Below are positions 1-9,414 of a DNA stretch of 64,000 nt, piece after piece (the first letter of the stretch is position 1; each line of letters opens with the position of its first letter). A program made the position numbers and the translations under genes. The stretch comes from Yersinia hibernica (GTDB lineage: Bacteria; Pseudomonadota; Gammaproteobacteria; Enterobacterales; Enterobacteriaceae): NCBI RefSeq assembly GCF_004124235.1, contig NZ_CP032487.1, positions 4,588,001 to 4,652,000 of the forward strand. Direction: 5' to 3'. The notes below the pieces were generated by a model. That model did no database searches. It had not been told where the DNA came from and saw nothing but the letters and a program-made list of their open reading frames with translations.

Positions 1-555
1 CGGGTTCAACATCAACCCACGGGCAATGGCGATACGCTGGCGCTGGCCACCGGAGAACATATGTGGATAACGGTCATAATGTTCGGTTTTTAGACCAACT
101 TTTGCCATCATCGCCAAGGTCTTTTCGCGCCGTTCTTGGCGATTGAGTTTGGTGTTGATTTGCAATGGCTCTTCCAGAATCTGCCCCACTTTCTTACGTG
201 GATTCAAAGAACCATACGGGTTCTGGAACACAATCTGGATTTTCTGCCGCCGCAGTTTTTCTGCACTTTCATCGGGCTTAAGCAAATCCTGGCCTTGGTA
301 ATAAAGCTCACCACCGGTTGGAATTTCTATCATGGTCAGTAAGCGGCCCAAAGTGGATTTACCACAGCCGGACTCCCCAACCACCGCCAATGTTTTGCCT
401 CGCTCTAAAGTGAACGACACCCCATCCAGCGCCTTAACCAAGCGCTCCGGTGCAAAAAATCCTTTCTTGACCGGATAGTATTTTTTTAAATCAATGGCTT
501 GCAACAGTGGCTTAGCGGCCTGTGATTCATTTTTCATTTCAGTCACTTGACTCAT
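1..555 (-). CDS. dppF: dipeptide ABC transporter ATP-binding protein DppF (3' part outside window)
   Basis: Second ATPase of the dipeptide importer; it hydrolyses ATP at the inner membrane with DppD to drive uptake through DppB/DppC. Only the first 185 codons are in the window. The Walker A motif GESGCGKST sits at residues 60-68 and the ABC signature [14 protein letters not shown] close to the cut end, so the nucleotide-binding fold is clear. The start ATG overlaps the dppD stop as ATGA, which indicates translational coupling; an in-frame ATG at codon 7 is an alternative. It is the last gene of dppABCDF. Confidence 0.93.
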   Translation of the reverse strand, partial: MSQVTEMKNESQAAKPLLQAIDLKKYYPVKKGFFAPERLVKALDGVSFTLERGKTLAVVGESGCGKSTLGRLLTMIEIPTGGELYYQGQDLLKPDESAEKLRRQKIQIVFQNPYGSLNPRKKVGQILEEPLQINTKLNRQERREKTLAMMAKVGLKTEHYDRYPHMFSGGQRQRIAIARGLMLNP

Positions 556-1532
556 AGGGTCGGCCTCCCCGCATCATCGAGCGGTGTATGGCATTTGACC
601 TGACGCCCGGCTGGCCCCAGCAGTTCAGGTTCTTCACGACGGCAGCGATCATTGGCATATGGGCAACGCGGATTTAGCAAGCAGCCTTCAGGCCGGTCAT
701 ATTTACCCGGCACCACACCCGGCAATGATGCCAGCCGTGCTTTATCCTGAGCAAACTCCGGTAGCGCCCGCAGCAATGCCTGAGTATATGGATGGCGCGG
801 CGCACGGAAAATTTCCGATGACTTACCGGTTTCCACCACCTGACCGGCATACATCACAATAATGTGATGGGCCGCTTCGGCGACCAATGCCAAATCATGG
901 GTAATCAGCAACAACGCCATATTTTCACGCTGCTGTAATTCCAGCAGCAATTCAATAATTTGCGCTTGAATCGTCACGTCCAGCGCCGTCGTTGGCTCAT
1001 CGGCAATCAGCAACTTAGGCCGACAAGCGATGGCCATCGCAATCATGACCCGCTGACTCATCCCACCGGAAAGCTGGTGCGGATAGACATCCAAACGCGA
1101 CGCCGGATCCGGAATGCCGACCAAGTTCAGCAGATCCACCGCCCGCTGATGACGGGTTTTGCGGTTGCCTCCCTGATGCACCTTTAGCGCTTCCATAATC
1201 TGGAAACCGACGGTATAGCACGGATTAAGGCTGGTCATCGGGTCTTGGAAAATCATCGCCACTTCCGCACCCACTAACTGACGCCGCTCTTTTTCAGAAA
1301 TCTTGGTCAAGTCACGGCCATTAAACTCCAGTTTATCGGCCATCACTTTACCGGGGTAATCAATCAGCCCCATGATTGCCAATGAACTGACCGATTTACC
1401 TGAGCCAGATTCACCGACAATCCCGACCACCTGACCTTGCTCAATACTGTAACTGATGCGGTCTACGGCTTTGAACGGCGCACTTTCGTCACCGAAATGC
1501 ACCGACAATTTATCTACATTTAAAAGTGCCAT
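552..1532 (-). CDS. dppD: dipeptide ABC transporter ATP-binding protein DppD
   Basis: First of the two ATPases of the dipeptide/haem-precursor importer, cytoplasmic face of the inner membrane. The protein has 326 residues, the usual length. Walker A GESGSGKS is at residues 40-47, the signature [16 protein letters not shown] near 160, Walker [13 protein letters not shown] follows, and the C-terminal oligopeptide/dipeptide-type extension carries the Cys-rich stretch [15 protein letters not shown] expected to hold an iron-sulfur cluster in this subfamily. It lies 15 bp after dppC and its stop overlaps dppF. DppD against OppD is decided by the neighbours. Confidence 0.94.
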   Translation of the reverse strand: MALLNVDKLSVHFGDESAPFKAVDRISYSIEQGQVVGIVGESGSGKSVSSLAIMGLIDYPGKVMADKLEFNGRDLTKISEKERRQLVGAEVAMIFQDPMTSLNPCYTVGFQIMEALKVHQGGNRKTRHQRAVDLLNLVGIPDPASRLDVYPHQLSGGMSQRVMIAMAIACRPKLLIADEPTTALDVTIQAQIIELLLELQQRENMALLLITHDLALVAEAAHHIIVMYAGQVVETGKSSEIFRAPRHPYTQALLRALPEFAQDKARLASLPGVVPGKYDRPEGCLLNPRCPYANDRCRREEPELLGPAGRQVKCHTPLDDAGRPTL

Positions 1533-1547
1533 CTCTCTCTACCTCTA

Positions 1548-2450
1548 TTACTGCTTGAGTTTGGGGTCGAGAGCATCACGCAGGCCGTCCCCCATCAGGT
1601 TAAACGCCAGAACCGTCAGCAGAATCGCCACACCAGGGAAGGTCACCACCCACCAAGCGCTTTGAGCGAACTGCAACACATCAGAGAGCATGGTGCCCCA
1701 CTCTGGTGTTGGCGGCTGCGCACCCATGCCGAGAAAGCCAAGAGCCGCCATATCCAGAATGGCGTTAGAGAAGCCGAGAGAAGCCTGCACGATGAGCGGC
1801 GCTAGGCAGTTTGGCAAAATATTGATAAACATCTGGCGCATCGACCCCGCCCCAGCCACTCTGGAGGCCGTGACGTAATCGCGATTGACCTCGACCAGCA
1901 CTGCTGCTCGTGTCAAACGAACATAGTGCGGCAAGGCCACAAAGGTTAGCGCCAATGAGGCATTGACAATCGAAGGCCCGAATACCGCCACCAACACTAA
2001 CGCCAGCAACAAGCTTGGCAGTGCCAGCATGATATCGACAATCCGCATGATGATGGCATCGACGACGCCGCCAAAATAACCGGCCAGTAAGCCGAAAATA
2101 ACCCCCATCACCAGCGATAGCACCACCACCAAACAGCCGACCAATAGCGAGAGGCGCGCCCCATACATCAGGCGGGACAATACATCGCGGCCAACATCAT
2201 CAGTACCAAGAATAAATTTCCAGCTTCCCCCCTCTTCCCAGACCGGCGGCTTCAGTAGGGCATCACGAAATTGCTCTGCCGGGCCGTGTGGGGCAAGCCA
2301 GGTCGCACCAGCGGCAATCAGCAGCATAATAATGATGTAAAACAGGCCGATAACAGCCCCTTTATTGCGCTTGAAATAGTGCCAAAATTCCTGCAATGGA
2401 GTCATCGGCTTCGGCGCACTTTTTACTGTCGACTCAGTAAGTTGAGACAT
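1548..2450 (-). CDS. dppC: dipeptide ABC transporter permease DppC
   Basis: Inner-membrane permease of the dipeptide importer, 300 residues. The cytoplasmic N-terminus is followed by a first membrane helix (around residues 35-55), a periplasmic loop and the five-helix permease core. The EAA coupling loop can be read around residues 195-215 (VNRDYVTASRVAGAGSM). It starts 10 bp after dppB and ends 15 bp before dppD, so the three form one transcript. Nothing is unusual in length or composition. Confidence 0.94.
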   Translation of the reverse strand: MSQLTESTVKSAPKPMTPLQEFWHYFKRNKGAVIGLFYIIIMLLIAAGATWLAPHGPAEQFRDALLKPPVWEEGGSWKFILGTDDVGRDVLSRLMYGARLSLLVGCLVVVLSLVMGVIFGLLAGYFGGVVDAIIMRIVDIMLALPSLLLALVLVAVFGPSIVNASLALTFVALPHYVRLTRAAVLVEVNRDYVTASRVAGAGSMRQMFINILPNCLAPLIVQASLGFSNAILDMAALGFLGMGAQPPTPEWGTMLSDVLQFAQSAWWVVTFPGVAILLTVLAFNLMGDGLRDALDPKLKQ

Positions 2451-2460
2451 TCTGCGCCCC

Positions 2461-3480
2461 TTATTTCTTGTGACGAATACGCGGGTTAACTACGCCATAG
2501 AGCACATCTACCAGCAAGTTAACTAAAATAATCATGATTGCGACCAGCAACACCCCACCCTGTACCACCGGGTAATCTCGGCGTTGCAAAGCATCCATCA
2601 GCCAGCGCCCTAATCCTGGCCAGGAGAAGATGGTTTCCGTCAAAATCGCCCCCGCCAGCATGGTGCCGACCTGCAAGCCAATCACGGTGACCACTGGCAG
2701 CAAGGCATTGCGCAAGGCATGAACTACAATCACCCGCATCCGGCTCAACCCTTTGGCGCGCGCCGTGCGGATGTAATCCTCACCCAGCACTTCCAGCATT
2801 GAGGAGCGGGTCATGCGCACAATGACGGCGAGGGGAATGGTGCCCAGCACGATGGCGGGCAAAATCATATGCATCACCGCGTCTTTGAAGTCGCCTGGTT
2901 CGCCCCAAACCAAGGTGTCAATCAGCATAAAACCGGTTAACGGCAGGCTATCATCGAGGAAGACCGTATCACTGACGCGCCCCGACACCGGGGTCAGGTT
3001 CCATTGCACCGAAACCAGCATAATCAGCATGATACCCCACCAGAAGATAGGCATCGAATAGCCGGTGAGAGAGACCCCCACGGCAGTGTGATCGAAGATT
3101 GAACCGCGTTTAACTGCCGCCAGCACGCCGACCGGGATACCCACGGCGATAGCAAACAGCATCGCGCAGACTCCCAGCTCCAGTGTCGCTTTAAAGCGGG
3201 GAACAAACTCTTCCCAGACAGCAATACGGCTTTTCAGTGAAATACCGAGGTCGCCATGTAATACGCCGTTCACATAGTGGAAGTATTGTTGATAGAGAGG
3301 CTTGTCCAGCCCCATTTCCGCCATGATTTGCGCATGACGTTCTGCGGAGATACCGCGTTCCCCAGCCATGATGGTCACCGGGTCGCCGGGGATCATATGG
3401 ACAAAAGCAAAGGTCAGCAAAGTAATGCCGATAAACGTTGGGATAACTAGCCCCAAACGTCGGAGTATGAACTGCAACAT
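2461..3480 (-). CDS. dppB: dipeptide ABC transporter permease DppB
   Basis: Partner permease of DppC in the inner membrane, 339 residues, starting MLQFILRRLGLVIPTFIG as in the OppB/DppB family. It has an N-terminal membrane helix, a long periplasmic loop and a C-terminal permease domain with the coupling segment EDYIRTARAKGLSR. It is separated from dppA by 282 bp holding a stem-loop that probably reduces transcription or protects the 3' end of dppA mRNA, the usual way the binding protein is made in excess. Confidence 0.94.
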   Translation of the reverse strand: MLQFILRRLGLVIPTFIGITLLTFAFVHMIPGDPVTIMAGERGISAERHAQIMAEMGLDKPLYQQYFHYVNGVLHGDLGISLKSRIAVWEEFVPRFKATLELGVCAMLFAIAVGIPVGVLAAVKRGSIFDHTAVGVSLTGYSMPIFWWGIMLIMLVSVQWNLTPVSGRVSDTVFLDDSLPLTGFMLIDTLVWGEPGDFKDAVMHMILPAIVLGTIPLAVIVRMTRSSMLEVLGEDYIRTARAKGLSRMRVIVVHALRNALLPVVTVIGLQVGTMLAGAILTETIFSWPGLGRWLMDALQRRDYPVVQGGVLLVAIMIILVNLLVDVLYGVVNPRIRHKK

Positions 3481-3711
3481 ATCCCGAACTCTCTGTGTAG
3501 AATGCCGGGCTGCTCGTGGGCAACCAAGCTTATTAAACCCATCCCATTAGGCTATTTTGTGCATCATTTTGAGAGAGCAGTGCTCATCACCGCCACGTAT
3601 AAGGTGTTTCGGTGTTTGGGCGCAATCCATGCTCAAAATTTCTGCGACAATGACACTTATTGGGCGAGGTTATATGGCTCACATCTGTATCTGTCTTAAT
3701 CTAAATGAAGA

Positions 3712-3744
3712 AGCCGGTGCACATGCTATGCACGCCCACCGGCT
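3712..3744 (-). terminator. stem-loop between dppA and dppB
   Basis: Arms AGCCGGTG (3712-3719) and CACCGGCT (3737-3744) form a perfect 8-bp stem 18 bp after the dppA stop. On the minus strand it is followed by only a weak T-rich stretch, so it is more likely a leaky terminator or mRNA-stabilising hairpin than a full stop. E. coli has a REP-type structure at the same place. The rest of 3481-3762 shows no gene. Confidence 0.55.
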
Positions 3745-3762
3745 CTACTTTCTAGATTAAAA

Positions 3763-5370
3763 TTAATCCAGGGACACGTTCTCGAAATGGTGTTTACCCA
3801 ACGGATCAACAACATAGCCTTTCACTTCTTTACGCACCGGCTCGTACACTGTTGAGTGAGCAACAATCAGCGCAGGCGCTTGATCGTGCATCACAACCTG
3901 AGCTTGTTTGTAAAGTGCGACACGCTTGTCATGGTCAGACTCAGCACGTGCTGGCTGGATCACGTCTTCAAACGGCTTATAACACCACTTGGAGTAGTTG
4001 GAACCTTGTTTGGCTGCATCACAGCTGAACAGAGTCGCGAAGAAGTTATCTGGATCCCCATTGTCCCCAGTCCAACCCATCATCACAGTCTCATGTTCAC
4101 CGTCTTTAGCACGCTTGAGGTATTCACCCCACTCGTAAGTCACGATTTTGGCTTTCACGCCCACTTTCGCCCAGTCAGACTGGATCATTTCAGCCATACG
4201 GCGCGCATTTGGGTTGTATGGCCGTTGAACTGGCATAGCCCACAAGTCGATGGCGAAACCATCTGGCAAGCCCGCTTCCTTCAACAACTCTTTCGCTTTA
4301 GCCGGGTCATAGCCGTAATCTTTCACTTCATCGTTGTAGCCCCACATAGTTGGTGGGATCAGGTTCTTGGCAGCTTGGCCCGCGCCTTGATAAACCGCAT
4401 CGATGATAGCTTGCTTGTTGACGGCCATGGTCAGCGCCTGGCGAACCTTGACGTTATCCAGTGGTTTTTTCTCAACGTTGAAAGAGAGATAACCGACGTT
4501 CAGGCCAGGTTGCTCCATCAAATTGATGGTTTTATCCTCTTTCATGCGCGCGATGTCAGCCGGGTTAGGGTACGGCATCACCTGACATTCATTTTTCTGC
4601 AGTTTTGCGTAGCGGACTGACGCATCTGGTGTAATAGAGAATACCAGGCGGTCAATTTTCGGTTTGGTGCCCCAGTAGCCATCAAACGCTTTGTACAGGA
4701 TGCGGGAGTCTTTTTGATATTGCTGCAACTGGAACGGGCCGGTGCCGATTGGGTTCAAATCGACTTTTTCCGGCGTGCCTGCTTTCAGCATGCCGTCGGC
4801 ATATTCAGCAGACAGAATTGACGCGAAGTCCATCGCCAAGTCAGCCAGGAATGGTGACTCTGGGCGCGCCAGTTCGAAGCGCACAGTGTTATCGTCAACT
4901 TTAACAATGTTGGTGATCAAATCACCCATCCCCATACCTTGGAAGTATTCATAGCTGCCGCCAGACACTTTATGGTACGGATGTTTGTCATCTTTCTGAC
5001 GCATGAAAGAGTAAATCACATCGTCAGCATTGAAATCACGGGTCGGTTTGAAGTCTTTATTATCTTGCCACTTCACGCCCTTACGCAGGTGGAAAGTGTA
5101 AGTTTTACCATCTTCACTAATTTCCCACTTTTCAGCCAAGCCAGGTTCAATTTCGGTTGTCCCGAGTTTGAACTCCACCAGACGGTTATAAATAGGAACC
5201 GAGCTTGCGTCATAAGTAGTGCCAGAGGTGAAAAGCTGCGGGTTGAAACCTTCCGGAGAACCCTCAGAACAATAAACCAATGTTTTCGCTTGAACACTGG
5301 CCGCCACGGTCAGTGCAATCAGCCCAATACCGAATTTCAGTATCCCTGTTTTTCCCAAGGAAATCGTCAT
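3763..5370 (-). CDS. dppA: periplasmic dipeptide-binding protein DppA
   Basis: Periplasmic receptor that delivers dipeptides to DppBCDF. The protein has 535 residues: a Sec signal peptide ending in VQAKTLVYCSEGSPEGF, then the cluster C/SBP family 5 fold, recognisable from RKGVKWQDNKDFKPTRDFNADDVIYS and PIGTGPFQLQ. Length and start agree with the E. coli protein. It is the first and probably most highly expressed gene of the operon. The 5' leader carries a CA-rich element expected to be a GcvB small-RNA target. Confidence 0.95.
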   Translation of the reverse strand: MTISLGKTGILKFGIGLIALTVAASVQAKTLVYCSEGSPEGFNPQLFTSGTTYDASSVPIYNRLVEFKLGTTEIEPGLAEKWEISEDGKTYTFHLRKGVKWQDNKDFKPTRDFNADDVIYSFMRQKDDKHPYHKVSGGSYEYFQGMGMGDLITNIVKVDDNTVRFELARPESPFLADLAMDFASILSAEYADGMLKAGTPEKVDLNPIGTGPFQLQQYQKDSRILYKAFDGYWGTKPKIDRLVFSITPDASVRYAKLQKNECQVMPYPNPADIARMKEDKTINLMEQPGLNVGYLSFNVEKKPLDNVKVRQALTMAVNKQAIIDAVYQGAGQAAKNLIPPTMWGYNDEVKDYGYDPAKAKELLKEAGLPDGFAIDLWAMPVQRPYNPNARRMAEMIQSDWAKVGVKAKIVTYEWGEYLKRAKDGEHETVMMGWTGDNGDPDNFFATLFSCDAAKQGSNYSKWCYKPFEDVIQPARAESDHDKRVALYKQAQVVMHDQAPALIVAHSTVYEPVRKEVKGYVVDPLGKHHFENVSLD

Positions 5371-5390
5371 CGCTTGTGCTCCATTATGGT

Positions 5391-5407
5391 GATGTGTGTT
5401 GTGTGTA
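5391..5407 (-). promoter_or_regulatory. probable GcvB sRNA target in dppA leader
   Basis: The dppA leader reads ACACACAACACACATC about 20 nt before the start codon, just ahead of the Shine-Dalgarno GGAG. GcvB represses dppA in enterobacteria by pairing its GU-rich R1 segment with such CA repeats. The match is of composition and position; pairing was not computed. Confidence 0.5.
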
Positions 5408-6035
5408 CGGCCATGCCCTATAATTTTTTAATCAGTGGACTGTACCGTTTTGGCCTTTTGCCGCAGGGATGCGGGATTGAGATGCCGGACAAATGTTATC
5501 GCGACGACAATATTGAGTGCACGAAATCACCCCAAATTGCTCTCGATTACTCCCCCTGAGGGTACCAATTTGGCAACAGTTAGTGGCAACGTCAATACGG
5601 TCTAAGTGGATTTATCAAGACAATGCGAAACAGCATGCAAACATAAAAAAAACTTCCCATTAACATTATCAGCATTAAAATTTATGCTATCGGCAATAAG
5701 CCAGCGGTATAAACTGTCTAAATAAAATTAAGCAGCTGTAACAACCAATGACAAACAAAAAAACTTTGTTACCAAATGATGTATATCTGTTCAGATTTTT
5801 TTGTAAAAACGATAGAAAATAGAGAGAAATGCGACTGCGACAGCCGATATGTGACGTGAACCTTGTCACAAACAGCCGGAATCTCAAACATTTTGCGTGC
5901 TGTTAAAAAAGAGAAATATCGCCCGGTTTATTTACTTGGCCGCGGAGCGAACTGCCCCCCAATCAGGGCGCACCACCATCGTGCCCCAAATCAGTGCATG
6001 CCATGATGAGCAAGCTAACAAAAGCATTTTATCGA
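5408..6035. other. intergenic region upstream of dppA
   Basis: The region separates the dppA leader from the stop of the second tpsA gene. It should hold the dpp promoter; a TTATAGG-like -10 candidate lies near 5420-5430 on the minus strand but is not decisive. No ORF with a ribosome site and no clear terminator for the tps genes was found. A GC-richer patch at 5938-5995 contrasts with its AT-rich surroundings and was not identified. Confidence 0.4.
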
Positions 6036-7454
6036 TTACTTTATGGTTTTTTTAACTCCCATTCCCCCGTGCAATACTCCCGTCGTGTCCTCTAGCGTTT
6101 TATAGCGCAAATTCACTGCGCCAAAAGCACTGACAACCCGCCCTTGATTATTTTTAAAGTTATCTGTATTTATTGAGATATTATTTGTCGTTATTATTAC
6201 TCCATTAAAATTATGGAATGCTTTAGATTTAATCTTAATATCTGCGACTCCATATGAACCAAGAGTTCTGACTACCCCATGAGCATTGTAAAATCTACCC
6301 TTTGCATCAATAACCACCCTCCCTAGATTTGAGTAAATATAGCCTTTTTTATTATCAACAATTCTGCCCGCGATATTAATCCCTAATCTCCCATTAGTAT
6401 CAACCCCCGAAGAGTGCTTTATGTTTTTTATTGTCCCCTGCTGATTATCAATTAATGCCAAGCTGCGCAGACTGATATCCTCAGCAGATATTTTCCCATT
6501 ATTGACAATAAATCTATTTGAAGTAATATTGATTTTATTATCTGCGTGAATAATACCAGAGTTCTTTACACCACCATCTTTGGAGAATATAAAAATCTTA
6601 TTTGCATACATTCCGCCTAAATGACTAACATCTATGCCAATATTATCTTCATCCTTGGAGGTAAATCCGGCTAACGAACTTACATTGACACGCCCACCTA
6701 TGGGGGCATAACTCACCGCGTGTTTTCCAATAATAAGAAAGATATCATCTGCTCTGATTTCGCCATCTACATTTAATGAGCGTGAGAAAATATCCAGATA
6801 GGCATTAGTATTATCAACAAACACCAAACCGGCTTTGCCAATATCTACCACTCCCCCAGTCACATTATATCCATTAATGTAACCACCTGAAAAAACAGGC
6901 AATCCCGATGTTAATGTCACATGATCAGTATTGCTAAAATGGCAACCATCACAATGAATCCCGGCGGGGTTAGCGATAATGACATGTGCTTTCTCACCTG
7001 CAACACTCAGAGAACCATTTAATAAAGTCGGCTGATTTGAAGTGACTTCGTTGAGAATAACCTTTGCAGGCACCGTGATTAAATTTGGATTTCCAGTAGC
7101 ACTCGATGCAAGAAAATTATTAAGCGATACTTTATCGTACCCAGCCCCCTTTAAGACATCAAATTTAACATATTTATTATGCGACACACCTTGTTCATTG
7201 GGGGTTTGGATATTCACCGTCGTGTAATTAGCACCACGGCAATATGCATTCAAAGCCTTGCAATATGATTGACTTTCTTTTATATATATCGAAGACAAAC
7301 CTAGCTTTTGATGTTGAGGAGCATTTTTATCGACAATAATTTCAGCATGTGAAAATGAAATTAACGAATAAAAAATATAAATAATAAAACCATAGGATAA
7401 TTCAGTTCTGTTATTTTTAATATTAAATCTAGAGCACAAACATAAGCTAATCAT
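6036..7454 (-). CDS. short TpsA exoprotein, haemagglutinin N-terminal (TPS) domain
   Basis: Secreted substrate of two-partner secretion, 472 residues. A long N-terminal signal region ends near ISFSHA. The TPS secretion domain follows, with the family landmarks NPNL, ILNEV, AHVIIANPAGIHC and a Cys-x-x-Cys pair (CDGC), then a beta-helix stretch of short repeats (NITSNRFIVNNG type) that stops abruptly. Typical TpsA proteins are 1,000-5,000 residues, so this one has little beyond the secretion domain. No toxin or adhesin C-terminus is visible. It lies 121 bp after the tpsB gene on the same strand. Codon use and base composition are AT-rich, suggesting transfer. Confidence 0.8.
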   Translation of the reverse strand: MISLCLCSRFNIKNNRTELSYGFIIYIFYSLISFSHAEIIVDKNAPQHQKLGLSSIYIKESQSYCKALNAYCRGANYTTVNIQTPNEQGVSHNKYVKFDVLKGAGYDKVSLNNFLASSATGNPNLITVPAKVILNEVTSNQPTLLNGSLSVAGEKAHVIIANPAGIHCDGCHFSNTDHVTLTSGLPVFSGGYINGYNVTGGVVDIGKAGLVFVDNTNAYLDIFSRSLNVDGEIRADDIFLIIGKHAVSYAPIGGRVNVSSLAGFTSKDEDNIGIDVSHLGGMYANKIFIFSKDGGVKNSGIIHADNKINITSNRFIVNNGKISAEDISLRSLALIDNQQGTIKNIKHSSGVDTNGRLGINIAGRIVDNKKGYIYSNLGRVVIDAKGRFYNAHGVVRTLGSYGVADIKIKSKAFHNFNGVIITTNNISINTDNFKNNQGRVVSAFGAVNLRYKTLEDTTGVLHGGMGVKKTIK

Positions 7455-7575
7455 TATTTATCCACCCTATTGAATTATAATAAAGTAGCTTTATACTCTG
7501 GTGATTAGTACATTATTACAACCTTAAAAGTACTTCACATATACATAAATTATAGTTAACCATTATAGATGAAAA

Positions 7576-9288
7576 CTAATACTGCCAACTCACTATAAAT
7601 CCTAATGCTACAGGATCAGTTTTTAATTCACTTGGTTTATCAAGTGGCAAGCCAATATTAAAGTCATATCCAACCTTATGATAATTCCCCCGAACACCTA
7701 ACACGCCGCCAACTAAGCGACGCCCTAATAAAAATGGCTCTCCTGCCTCCCTCACCTCACCATAATCCACACCAACATACAGTTGGTTAGCCAATTTTTG
7801 ATTTATCCAGGAAAAATCATTTCTTAAAAACCATCCTTGTGACCCGACTAAAGCACTCCCCGTAGAAAATCCGCGCACAGAATTGCGACCCCCGATGGAA
7901 AAATTATCTTGTACCGTGAGATTTGAATGAGTGTATTGCTGGCTAAATGCCTGTTGATAATGAAAACGCTGTTCACCTAGCATAAAAGGAATATCCAGTG
8001 ACGCAGTGAGATGAATTAATTTGGTCGCTGGGGCTGCCTCTCTACCAGGTGATGATCGCGCACCAAACCATGGTGTCTCTTGCTGGTAATTAACGCCACC
8101 TTTTATGGTCGCCCAATGGCTATAGTAAACATGTTGTAGCCCGAGGTACCAGTCAACAGTGTCTAACCGTTGAATCTCCAGTTCTGTATTGGCAAAAAAA
8201 CGGTTTGATTTTCGAATTAATGCTCCCGAGGAGCCAACTGTTTTATAATTATATCCTCGCATTAATAGCCTTTGAATTTGCATATCCAATGTCCGCCAAC
8301 GGGTGCGATATTTAAATGCGCTATTGCCCAGCAACAAAGATTGATAATAGCTTCCCTGACTCCCTGTCAGGCTTAATAACCAATAGCCAAACGGGACTGA
8401 ATAATGCAGGGCCAAATTACTGTTACCTTTATCATGATGATTATCTAACTCACGACTGGCAGAGAAATAAACTAAATCACTCAAGGATAATGGATTATCA
8501 AGAAATAACGTTGCCCCCGCACGATAACGGCCGACGGTATAATGCCCTGCATCATCCAGGAAAGCACTTACTCGCCAGAAGCGAGATTGCTGGCGTTTTA
8601 CCACAATCTGACTGCTTAAATCTTCGCGATTTAATACTATATCCATCGTGGCATCCACTGAGGGCAAACGCTGCAAATTTTCCAGCCCCTGCTCAAGGTT
8701 ACGCAAATTAACCAAGTCACCTTCGTTGCCGGGGAAAGCTAAATTTAACTGTGCATAGCCATCGCTGTCTTCATGATGTTTGATACCGTTCAAGCTGCCG
8801 GAGATTAACGTCAATAATAAAATTCCGTCGGTGTAACTGTCTTCAGTAAAGGCTACGTACGAAGTAATATAGCCATCAGCAGCCAGTTGCCATTGCAGTT
8901 CCTCGCGCAGAGCAGATAATGCTTTCTCATCCAAACAATGACCTTCAACTTGTTTTGCTCGCTGTAGCAAATTCCGTGCATTAGGAAAAGCATCAATATT
9001 TATTAGTTCTACGCGTTTAATAGCCAAGCATGACAAATTATCTGACAAATTCTTTTCTGCCGGTGCAACAGATTGGCTACCCATCGACGAATATTTCAAT
9101 GATGGTGTAAAACTACTTTTTAAATCGCGGTGTTGCTGTTTAAATATAGTAGCTTGAGTTTGGTTAATATCTGCCTTGGCAGTAAAGGATAAAACAGATA
9201 TAAAAAACAAAAGAGATAATAAAGCTGTCACGCCCCATGGGTTATTGATATTATTTGTAATAATCCCAATTATAGATCTTAATTTCAT
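7576..9288 (-). CDS. TpsB outer-membrane transporter (ShlB/FhaC/HecB family)
   Basis: Outer-membrane beta-barrel that exports the neighbouring TpsA proteins, 570 residues. The signal segment is at about 18-40, followed by a Gln-rich periplasmic start, a POTRA region (CLAIKRVELINIDAF to YITSYVAF, about 85-150; a second POTRA about 160-225) and the 16-strand barrel. The barrel contains the loop-6 motif NSVRGFSTG, diagnostic of the Omp85/TpsB family, and ends in an aromatic residue (SWQY). Length and motifs look complete. It sits between two short tpsA genes in one direction, probably a single locus. Confidence 0.9.
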   Translation of the reverse strand: MKLRSIIGIITNNINNPWGVTALLSLLFFISVLSFTAKADINQTQATIFKQQHRDLKSSFTPSLKYSSMGSQSVAPAEKNLSDNLSCLAIKRVELINIDAFPNARNLLQRAKQVEGHCLDEKALSALREELQWQLAADGYITSYVAFTEDSYTDGILLLTLISGSLNGIKHHEDSDGYAQLNLAFPGNEGDLVNLRNLEQGLENLQRLPSVDATMDIVLNREDLSSQIVVKRQQSRFWRVSAFLDDAGHYTVGRYRAGATLFLDNPLSLSDLVYFSASRELDNHHDKGNSNLALHYSVPFGYWLLSLTGSQGSYYQSLLLGNSAFKYRTRWRTLDMQIQRLLMRGYNYKTVGSSGALIRKSNRFFANTELEIQRLDTVDWYLGLQHVYYSHWATIKGGVNYQQETPWFGARSSPGREAAPATKLIHLTASLDIPFMLGEQRFHYQQAFSQQYTHSNLTVQDNFSIGGRNSVRGFSTGSALVGSQGWFLRNDFSWINQKLANQLYVGVDYGEVREAGEPFLLGRRLVGGVLGVRGNYHKVGYDFNIGLPLDKPSELKTDPVALGFIVSWQY

Positions 9289-9414
9289 TTAATAAACCCC
9301 ATATCAATGAAACCACGGATGAATATCATCAATCAAACAATTAGCCACCACTTATGACTAATTGCTTGATAAGAATGTAGTTAATTAATATATATTCAAC
9401 ACCAGAAAGTGATG

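Noticed and set aside
3856..4620. 254-codon open frame opposite dppA
   Set aside because: Lies wholly antisense to a clear dppA; no ribosome site or family likeness. It is a shadow of the codon bias of dppA.
4939..5559. 206-codon plus-strand frame over the dppA start
   Set aside because: Mostly antisense to dppA and its leader; composition not protein-like.
5687..5887. 66-codon minus-strand frame upstream of dppA
   Set aside because: AT-rich, no ribosome site, and no family likeness.
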